Of a stretch of 64,000 nt of DNA, positions 57,844-64,000 are shown piece by piece. The first letter of the stretch is position 1, and each line of letters starts with the position of its first letter. Position numbers and translations under genes: made by a program. This stretch comes from Streptomyces sp. PKU-EA00015 (lineage in GTDB: Bacteria; Actinomycetota; Actinomycetes; Streptomycetales; Streptomycetaceae), in assembly GCF_013387495.1 (NCBI RefSeq), contig NZ_JABZEE010000001.1, positions 248,001-312,000 of the forward strand, given 5' to 3'. The notes beneath the pieces were generated by a model that saw nothing but the letters and a program-made list of their open reading frames with translations, searched no databases and was not told the DNA's origin.

Positions 57844-58710
57844 ATGAGCTCTCTTCCCCCGCAAGCGGGACGCCGCTGCCACAACGCGCTGAACCCGCTG
57901 CACTCCACGGTGTACTTCTCGCCCGACCTGGGCACGGAACTCGCCGGCCTCGGCATCGAGGATGCCTCCGCGGCCTACTTCGCGGCGCGTTCCGCGGCGC
58001 TGGGCGCGGTCGGGCCGGGCGCGGTCGCCGCGACCTTCTACAACTTCAACCCGGAGCTGATCGCCCGGCACCTGCCCGCGGTGTGGGACACCGCGTCCCC
58101 CGAGACGGTGCTTGCGGCCCGGCTGCGCGCCGCCGACGCGACGCTGCGGCGGCTGCTCGGCGAGGACGTCATGGCGTCGAAGGAACTGGCCGAGGCGGCG
58201 GAACTCGCCCTGCGCGCCACGGAGGCGTGCACGCGGTACGCCCGGCCGCTGTACGCCGCGCACGCCGACCTGCCGGTGCCCTCCGAACCGCACCTCGCGT
58301 ACTGGCACGCGGCGACCCTGCTGCGCGAGCACCGCGGCGACGCCCATCTGGCCGCGCTGCTGCTCGCGGGCCTCGATCCGCTGGAGGCGCTGGTGAGCCA
58401 CACGGCGACCGGCAAGGGCATGGCGCCGCGCTGGATCCTCGCGACGCGCGGCTGGGGCCGCGCGGACTGGGAGTCGGCGCAGGACCGCCTGCGGGAGCGC
58501 GGACTGCTGGACGCCGAGGGGGTGTTGACGGAAGCGGGCACGGCGCTGCGCAACGAGGTCGAGGAGCAGACGGACCGCATGGACCTCGCACCGTACGAAC
58601 ACCTGGGCGCGCCGTCCGTCGAGCGCCTGACCGAGCTGGGCCGCGGCTTCCTGATGACGGCGTTCGCGGCGGGCGCGTTCCCCGCGGACGCGACGGGCCG
58701 GCCGGCCTGA
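57844..58710 (+). CDS. SCO6745-family helix-rich protein
   Basis: 288 aa, matching the actinobacterial family named after SCO6745. Begins with [20 protein letters not shown] and [15 protein letters not shown]; a Tyr/Asn/His-rich centre ([39 protein letters not shown]) and a winged-helix-like C-terminus with [20 protein letters not shown]. The His-rich centre may bind metal or a cofactor. Function unknown. A TAACCT -10 six bases before the ATG suggests a leaderless message. Confidence 0.85.
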   Translation: MSSLPPQAGRRCHNALNPLHSTVYFSPDLGTELAGLGIEDASAAYFAARSAALGAVGPGAVAATFYNFNPELIARHLPAVWDTASPETVLAARLRAADATLRRLLGEDVMASKELAEAAELALRATEACTRYARPLYAAHADLPVPSEPHLAYWHAATLLREHRGDAHLAALLLAGLDPLEALVSHTATGKGMAPRWILATRGWGRADWESAQDRLRERGLLDAEGVLTEAGTALRNEVEEQTDRMDLAPYEHLGAPSVERLTELGRGFLMTAFAAGAFPADATGRPA

Positions 58711-58804
58711 CGCCGCCCCTGCCGCGCCGGGCCGAACCTCCCTGGGGTGCGCCCGCGTGGCCGCCGGGCCAGGGGCCTCGGGCCGTCGGCGGGGCCGGTT
58801 CGGA

Positions 58805-58843
58805 GGAGGGCTGTCGCCCCGCAAGGCGGGACGACAGCCCTCC
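58805..58843. terminator. Bidirectional terminator hairpin
   Basis: 17-bp stem with one mismatch: GGAGGGCTGTCG, then CCCGC, an AAG loop, and the complements. It lies between the convergent SCO6745-family and MmpS-like genes. Confidence 0.75.
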
Positions 58844-58888
58844 GTCCGTTCCGGGCCGATGCCGGCTCCCGCCGGGCGGGGCGGCGGA

Positions 58889-59377
58889 TCAGTCCGTGGC
58901 GGCCGGGGTGGGCGCCGGGAGAGCGCCGGTGCAGGTCGCGCGGCCGAATTCGCCGAAAGCGGTGGCGCGCTGGACGTGTTCGCCGCGAATGGCGAGCGTG
59001 CAGCTCGCCTCGCCGCCCTTCTCGTCCAGCACGATGCCGACGGACGGGTCCTTGCCGAGCGGCACTCGTACCGTCTTCTTCCACGGCAGTTCCACGTCGC
59101 TCTCGACCGTCGCCGCCCCGTCCTCGCTGCGGGCCTGGTACGAGATCTCGACCGTCCCCTTGCCCTGCACCTCGTAGGTGACCTCGGCGGTGGGAACGGG
59201 CTTGGCCGCGGGCTTGTCGTCCGAGCCGAGCAGGCCGTAGCCGACGAGTCCGCCGCAGACGAGGATCAGGACCGCGGCGATGACCACCGCCGTCCGGTCC
59301 GGCTTCCCGGCCGTCTCCGTCCCGGGCCCGGAGTCCTCCGCGGACGAGGGCTCCTCGTTGACTGGCGTCGATGTCAT
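58889..59377 (-). CDS. MmpS-like membrane-anchored protein
   Basis: 162 aa. Acidic N-terminus, one membrane segment ([20 protein letters not shown]), then an extracellular beta domain with [44 protein letters not shown] and ATCTGALP. The LPW, the two Cys and the spacing match the MmpS accessory family that works with MmpL/RND lipid exporters in mycobacteria; no MmpL gene is nearby. ATG 59377 gives a normal cytosolic start. It diverges from tex. Confidence 0.72.
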   Translation of the reverse strand: MTSTPVNEEPSSAEDSGPGTETAGKPDRTAVVIAAVLILVCGGLVGYGLLGSDDKPAAKPVPTAEVTYEVQGKGTVEISYQARSEDGAATVESDVELPWKKTVRVPLGKDPSVGIVLDEKGGEASCTLAIRGEHVQRATAFGEFGRATCTGALPAPTPAATD

Positions 59378-59602
59378 GACAATCCGGCTTTCGGTCGGCG
59401 CGCATCGCTGGGGAGGATGCACTCGGTACAGGACGGCTCGGATATACACCGGCCGGTCCGCCCCGGTCGAGCGAGCGGACAAAGGCAACGAAAGCCCCGA
59501 AGGCCGTGCTTCTTCGCCGCGGCGGCGCGCGACACGGCAGGGCGGCACCCGGCACAATGCAGGCTCAAGCACAGCCAGCACGAGAAGGCGAGTCGGGAAA
59601 CC

Positions 59603-61990
59603 GTGACCACGTCCATCGAAGGCAGGATCGCCGAGGAGCTCGGCGTACGCGAGCGGCAGGTGAAGGCGGCCGTCGAGCTGCTCGACGGCGGGTCGACCGT
59701 GCCGTTCATCGCGCGCTACCGCAAGGAAGCGACCGAGATGCTCGACGACGCGCAGCTGCGCACGCTCGAGGAGCGGCTGCGGTATCTGCGGGAGCTGGAG
59801 GAGCGGCGGACCGCGATCCTGGAGTCCGTCCGGGAACAGGGCAAGCTCACCGACGAGGTCGAGGCGCAGATCCGGGCCGCCGACACGAAGGCGCGGCTGG
59901 AGGACATCTACCTGCCCTTCAAGCCCAAGCGGCGCACCAAGGCGCAGATCGCCCGTGAGGCCGGCCTCGAACCGCTGGCGGAGGGCCTGCTCGGCGACCC
60001 GTCCGTGGAGCCGCTCGCGGCGGCCGCGGCGTTCGTCGACGCGGACAAGGGCGTCGCCGATGCGGCCGCGGCGCTGGAGGGCGCGCGGGCCATCCTGACG
60101 GAGCGTTTCTCCGAGGACGCCGACCTGATCGGTGAGCTGCGCGAGCGGATGTGGACGCGGGGCCGGCTCGCGGCGAAGGTCCGCGAGGGCAAGGAGGAGG
60201 CGGGCGCCAAGTTCGCCGACTACTTCGACTTCGCCGAGGCGTTCACCGAGCTCCCCTCGCACCGCATCCTCGCCATGTTCCGCGGCGAGAAGGAGGAGAT
60301 CCTCGACCTCGTCCTGGAACCCGAGGAGCCGGTGGACGGCCCCTCGTCATACGAGGGGATCGTCGCTTCCCGTTTCGGCATCGCGCAGCAGGGGCGGCCC
60401 GGTGACAAGTGGCTCGGCGACACCGTGCGCTGGGCCTGGCGGACGCGGATCCTCGTCCACCTCGGCATCGACCTGCGGCTGCGGCTGCGTACGGCCGCCG
60501 AGGACGAGGCGGTGCGGGTCTTCGCGACGAACCTGCGGGACCTGCTGCTGGCCGCGCCCGCCGGCACGCGCGCCACGCTCGGGCTCGACCCCGGCTTCCG
60601 TACCGGCGTGAAGGTCGCCGTCGTGGACGCGACCGGCAAGGTCGTGGCGACCGACACGATCCACCCGCACGTCCCGGCCAACAAGTGGGACGAGGCTCTG
60701 GCGAAGCTGGCCCGCCTGGCGAAGGAACACGCGGTCGAACTGGTCGCGATCGGCAACGGCACGGCGTCCCGCGAGACCGACAAGCTCGCCGGTGAACTCA
60801 TCGCCAAGCACCCCGAGCTGGGCCTGACCAAGGTCATGGTCTCGGAGGCCGGGGCCTCGGTGTACTCGGCGTCCGCGTTCGCCTCCCAGGAACTGCCCGG
60901 CCTCGACGTGTCGCTGCGCGGGGCCGTGTCGATCGCGCGGCGGCTGCAGGACCCGCTCGCCGAGCTGGTGAAGATCGACCCGAAGTCGATCGGGGTCGGC
61001 CAGTACCAGCACGACCTGTCCGAGGTGAAGCTGTCGCGTTCGCTGGACGCGGTGGTCGAGGACTGTGTGAACGGTGTCGGCGTCGACGTCAACACGGCGT
61101 CCACGCCGCTGCTTTCGCGTGTCTCGGGCATCGGCGCGGGCCTCGCCGAGAACATCGTGGCCCACCGGGACTCCCACGGTCCCTTCCGTTCCCGCAAGGC
61201 GCTCAAGGACGTGGCGCGGCTCGGCCCGAAGGCGTACGAGCAGTGCGCGGGCTTCCTGCGGATCCGGGGCGGTGACGACCCGCTGGACGCGTCCAGCGTG
61301 CACCCGGAGGCGTATCCGGTGGTGCGGCGGATGGTGAAGACGGCGGGAGGCGAGGTCGCCTCCCTGATCGGCAACACCGGTGTGCTGCGTTCGCTGCGGG
61401 CGGACGACTTCGTGGACGAGACCTTCGGTCTGCCGACGGTGACGGACATCCTGCGCGAGCTGGAGAAGCCGGGGCGCGACCCGCGGCCCGCCTTCAGGAC
61501 GGCGACGTTCAAGGAGGGCGTGGAGAAGATCGGTGACCTGGCCTCCGGAATGGTGCTGGAGGGCGTCGTCACGAATGTCGCCGCGTTCGGGGCGTTCGTG
61601 GACGTCGGCGTCCACCAGGACGGTCTGGTCCATGTGTCGGCGATGTCGAAGACGTTCGTCAAGGACCCGCGCGACGTGGTGAAGCCCGGTGACGTGGTCA
61701 AGGTGAAGGTGCTCGACGTCGACATCCCGCGCAAGCGGATCTCGCTGACCCTGCGGCTGGACGACGACGCGTCGGCTCCGTCGGGCGGGGCCGGCGCGCC
61801 GAGGCGGGAGCGCGGTGGGCGTCCGCCGCAGCAGCGCCAGGGTGGTGGCGGACGCGACCGCCGCGGCGCGGGCGGCAACGGCGGTGGCGGCGCCCGTCAG
61901 GCTGCCGCCCCGGCGAACAGCGCGATGGCCGACGCCCTGCGCAAGGCGGGGCTGCTGGACCCGAAGGGTGGGGGCGGCCGCCGCGGCTGA
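59603..61990 (+). CDS. tex: Tex-family RNA-binding transcription accessory protein
   Basis: 795 aa, full length. Tex N-terminal HTH-like region ([40 protein letters not shown]), the YqgF/RNase H-like core ([20 protein letters not shown]), HhH region ([20 protein letters not shown]), and a C-terminal S1 domain ([20 protein letters not shown]) followed by a Gly/Arg-rich RGG-like tail. Tex binds nucleic acids and helps RNA polymerase through transcription stress. GTG 59603 is preceded by GGGA; the frame upstream is noncoding. Confidence 0.95.
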   Translation: MTTSIEGRIAEELGVRERQVKAAVELLDGGSTVPFIARYRKEATEMLDDAQLRTLEERLRYLRELEERRTAILESVREQGKLTDEVEAQIRAADTKARLEDIYLPFKPKRRTKAQIAREAGLEPLAEGLLGDPSVEPLAAAAAFVDADKGVADAAAALEGARAILTERFSEDADLIGELRERMWTRGRLAAKVREGKEEAGAKFADYFDFAEAFTELPSHRILAMFRGEKEEILDLVLEPEEPVDGPSSYEGIVASRFGIAQQGRPGDKWLGDTVRWAWRTRILVHLGIDLRLRLRTAAEDEAVRVFATNLRDLLLAAPAGTRATLGLDPGFRTGVKVAVVDATGKVVATDTIHPHVPANKWDEALAKLARLAKEHAVELVAIGNGTASRETDKLAGELIAKHPELGLTKVMVSEAGASVYSASAFASQELPGLDVSLRGAVSIARRLQDPLAELVKIDPKSIGVGQYQHDLSEVKLSRSLDAVVEDCVNGVGVDVNTASTPLLSRVSGIGAGLAENIVAHRDSHGPFRSRKALKDVARLGPKAYEQCAGFLRIRGGDDPLDASSVHPEAYPVVRRMVKTAGGEVASLIGNTGVLRSLRADDFVDETFGLPTVTDILRELEKPGRDPRPAFRTATFKEGVEKIGDLASGMVLEGVVTNVAAFGAFVDVGVHQDGLVHVSAMSKTFVKDPRDVVKPGDVVKVKVLDVDIPRKRISLTLRLDDDASAPSGGAGAPRRERGGRPPQQRQGGGGRDRRGAGGNGGGGARQAAAPANSAMADALRKAGLLDPKGGGGRRG

Positions 61991-62015
61991 GGCGCGGGGC
62001 GCGGGCTCGCGGGGC

Positions 62016-62051
62016 GGGGCGGGGCGGGGGAAGTTTCCCCCGCCCCGCCCC
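62016..62051 (+). terminator. tex terminator
   Basis: A perfect palindrome: GGGGCGGGGCGGGGGAA pairs with TTCCCCCGCCCCGCCCC around a 2-base GT centre (17 bp, inner pairs probably open). It lies 26 bp after the tex stop. The G-runs on the plus strand could also form a quadruplex. Confidence 0.75.
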
Positions 62052-62069
62052 TTCCCGTAACTGGGGCTG

Positions 62070-62476
62070 CGCCCCAGACCCCTGGGGGATGGGGCGGTAC
62101 GTGGGGGCCGAGGTCCCGACACCCCCGCAGGCGGCAGCTTCGCGCCGCGGACACCCTGGCGGGGGGAGGGGGCGGCACATGGGGGCCGACGCCCCCACCC
62201 CCGCCGACGGCGGCTTCGCACCCCAGAAACCCCAGCGCGGGGACGGAGCGGCACATGGGGGCCAAGGTCCCGACACCCCCGCCGACGGCAGCTTCGCGCC
62301 GCGGACACCCTGGCGGGGGGAGGGGGCGGCACATGGGGGCCGACGCCCCCACCCCCGCCGACGGCGGCTTCGCACCCCAGAAACCCCAGCGCGGGGACGG
62401 AGCGGCACATGGGGGCCAAGGTCCCGACACCCCCGCCGACGGCAGCTTCGCGCCGCGGACACCCTGGGGTGGGGCG
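62070..62476. repeat. Tandem repeat block, 154-bp higher-order unit
   Basis: Anchored on ATGGGGGCC-like sequence at 62102, 62180, 62256, 62334 and 62410, the spacing is 78, 76, 78, 76: five subunits of about 77 bp of two alternating types (one with CCAAGGTCCCGACAC and GCCGCGGACACCC, one with CCGACGCCCCC and CCCAGAAACCCCAGC), together a 154-bp unit repeated about 2.5 times. The second and third long copies are almost identical. A partial subunit precedes the first copy. Open frames through it read as repetitive Pro/Arg/Gly chains and are not genes. Confidence 0.88.
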
Positions 62477-62616
62477 GCTCTACGTCCGCACGCGGGGCGG
62501 CGAGCAACTGGGGGCGGGCAACGGGCAAGGCACGGCGTCCGCGGGCTGACGCGGCCGGACTGAGCCGGTGCTCCGGTGGGCGGCGGCCGGGCTGTGCGCC
62601 TGCGCGGCCGCCGGGG

Positions 62617-64000
62617 TCACTGCTCGGTCACCTTTCCGCCGGCCACCTCGACGCGGCGCGTGGTGCGGACGGCATCCAGCATCCGTCGGTCGTGGGTGAC
62701 CAGCAGCAGCGTGCCCGTGTAGGAATCGAGCGCCGACTCCAACTGCTCGATGGCGGGCAGGTCGAGGTGGTTGGTCGGCTCGTCCAGGACCAGCAGATTG
62801 ACCCCGCGGCCCTGGAGCAGCGCCAGGGCGGCGCGGGTGCGTTCGCCCGGGGAGAGGGAGGTCGCCGGGCGCAGCACGTGCCCGGCCTTGAGCCCGAACT
62901 TGGCCAGCAGCGTGCGGACGTCGGCCGGTTCCGTGTCGGGGACGGCCGCGCAGAACGCGTCCAGCAGCGGCTGCGTCCCGTGGAACAGCTTCCGCGCCTG
63001 GTCGACCTCGCCGACGACGACACCCGAGCCGAGCGAGGCGTGCCCGGCGTCGAGGTCGAGACGGCCCAGGAGCGCGGCGAGCAGTGTCGACTTGCCCGCG
63101 CCGTTCGCGCCGGTGATCGCGATCCGGTCGGCCCAGTCGATCTGGAGGGACGCCGGACCGAAGCGGAAGTCGCCGCGCCGGACCTCGGCCTCGCGCAGGG
63201 TCGCGACCACAGAACCGGAGCGCGGCGCGGCGGCGATCTCCATCCGCAGCTCCCACTCCTTGCGGGGCTCGTCGACCGTGTCGAGCCGTTCGATCATGCG
63301 CTGCGTCTGCCGGGCCTTCGCCGCCTGCTTCTCGCTCGCCTCGCTGCGCATCTTGCGGCCGATCTTGTCGTTGTCGGTCGCCTTGCGGCGGGCGTTCTTC
63401 ACTCCCTTGTCCATCCAGGAGCGCTGCATATGGGCGCGGCCCTCCAGGGCGGCCTTCTTGTCGGCGTACTCCTCGTACTCCTCGCGCGCGTGACGGCGGG
63501 CCGTCTCGCGCTCCTCCAGATAGGCCGCGTAACCGCCGCCGTAGAGGGTGATCTGCTGCTGGGCCAGGTCGAGTTCGAGAACCTTGGTGACCGTGCGGGT
63601 CAGGAACTCGCGGTCGTGGCTCACGACCACGGTGCCCGCGCGCAGGCCCTGGACGAAGCGCTCCAGTCGCTCCAGTCCGTCCAGGTCGAGGTCGTTGGTG
63701 GGCTCGTCGAGCAGGAAGACGTCGTAGCGGGACAACAGAAGGGACGCCAGACCGGCGCGGGCGGCCTGACCGCCGGAGAGCGAGGTCATCGGCTGATCGA
63801 GGCCGACGGCGAGCCCGAGCGAGTCGGCGACCTCCTCGGCGCGCTCGTCGAGATCTGCCCCGCCGAGGCCGAGCCAGCGCTCCAGGCTCACCGCATAGGC
63901 GTCGTCCGCGCCGGGTGCCCCGTCGACGAGGCCCTGGGTGGCCTCGTCCATGGCGGCCTGCGCGGCGGCGACGCCGGTGCGGCGGGCGAGGAAGTCCCGT
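62617..64000 (-). CDS. ABC-F family ATP-binding protein (5' end beyond the window)
   Basis: Partial: the frame runs off the right edge at 64000, and at least 461 aa are seen, missing the N-terminal Walker A region. Visible: first signature SLSGGQAARAGLASLLLSRY with Walker B DVFLLDEPTNDLD, the ABC-F linker with YLEERETARRHAREEYEEYA and KGVKNARRKATDNDKIGRKM, second Walker A IAITGANGAGKSTLLAALLG, signature TSLSPGERTRAALALL and Walker B LLVLDEPTNHLD. No membrane segments; ABC-F proteins act on ribosomes in translation control or antibiotic protection. No riboswitch or leader is visible because the start is outside the window. Confidence 0.93.
   Translation of the reverse strand, partial: RDFLARRTGVAAAQAAMDEATQGLVDGAPGADDAYAVSLERWLGLGGADLDERAEEVADSLGLAVGLDQPMTSLSGGQAARAGLASLLLSRYDVFLLDEPTNDLDLDGLERLERFVQGLRAGTVVVSHDREFLTRTVTKVLELDLAQQQITLYGGGYAAYLEERETARRHAREEYEEYADKKAALEGRAHMQRSWMDKGVKNARRKATDNDKIGRKMRSEASEKQAAKARQTQRMIERLDTVDEPRKEWELRMEIAAAPRSGSVVATLREAEVRRGDFRFGPASLQIDWADRIAITGANGAGKSTLLAALLGRLDLDAGHASLGSGVVVGEVDQARKLFHGTQPLLDAFCAAVPDTEPADVRTLLAKFGLKAGHVLRPATSLSPGERTRAALALLQGRGVNLLVLDEPTNHLDLPAIEQLESALDSYTGTLLLVTHDRRMLDAVRTTRRVEVAGGKVTEQ

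Noticed and set aside
58757..59602. Extension of tex upstream to 58757
   Set aside because: It would run antisense through the MmpS-like gene and the bidirectional terminator; Tex proteins start near 59603.
62070..62476. Possible CRISPR array
   Set aside because: The units are contiguous 76-78 bp repeats without variable spacers and there are no cas genes.
61897..62528. Minus-strand frames with repeated Pro/Cys/Arg peptide in the tandem repeat
   Set aside because: Repetition comes from the DNA repeat; there are no ribosome sites or recognisable fold.

Overview
The window is about 64 kb of very high-GC DNA with the habits of a Streptomyces chromosome: overlapping ATGA/GTGA gene junctions, many GTG starts, a conservon, an SsgA-like sporulation protein, SpoIIE-type phosphatase/ATPase regulators and a hopanoid cluster. 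From memory, gene order from about 42 kb to 58 kb and around 31-42 kb follows the Streptomyces coelicolor SCO6745-SCO6771 neighbourhood, so the host is very probably a Streptomyces species. All family calls come from reading the translated sequence; no database was searched. | 0-7.2 kb: a two-component system (minus) next to a plus-strand glycan-type operon (GT2 synthase, DUF2064 nucleotidyltransferase-like protein, SAM methyltransferase), facing a minus operon with a cytochrome b561/sulfite-oxidase-type molybdoprotein and a small membrane protein, then a GT87-type membrane glycosyltransferase. This looks like one functional unit modifying an envelope lipid or glycan. | 7.4-20.8 kb: accessory and regulatory genes: a cytosolic S8 peptidase with a small propeptide-like partner, a TetR regulator with a likely operator, a DUF4253 protein, a GAF-PAS-GAF-PP2C-ATPase regulator, an SsgA-like protein, an HTH/TPR regulator with an MFS transporter, DUF488, DUF309, HxlR, and an acyl-CoA dehydrogenase homologue that lacks glutamate at both usual catalytic sites. 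| 20.8-31.7 kb: a conservon (sensor kinase, roadblock, DUF742, GTPase, GAF protein), an MBL-fold hydrolase, an AhpD-like protein, a leaderless TetR gene, an SGNH hydrolase, and a LysM-M23 wall hydrolase under a c-di-AMP (ydaO-type) riboswitch. | 30.6-42.5 kb: tyrosine phosphatase, a tiny membrane protein, an XRE-cupin regulator with a nested palindromic operator, then the hopanoid operon in the order hpnC, hpnD, (small ORF), hpnE, polyprenyl synthase, shc, hpnG, hpnH, aminotransferase. The dxs and ispG genes found inside the S. coelicolor cluster are absent. | 42.8-49.9 kb: a seven-gene minus-strand locus: two CDP-alcohol phosphotransferases, a CTP-transferase, a glycerol-1-phosphate dehydrogenase-like enzyme, a GT2 and a TagGH-like ABC exporter. 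It reads as a pathway making and exporting a phosphodiester-linked glycerol-type polymer or lipid, and is the best candidate here for an undescribed system. | 50-64 kb: GalE, a cation diffusion facilitator, a methyltransferase-GNAT fusion, IPP isomerase, an anti-sigma-type ATPase, enoyl-CoA hydratase, two DJ-1/PfpI proteins, an SCO6745-family protein, an MmpS-like protein, Tex, a 154-bp tandem repeat block, and an ABC-F protein cut by the window edge. Convergent gene ends repeatedly carry near-perfect GC-rich hairpins.
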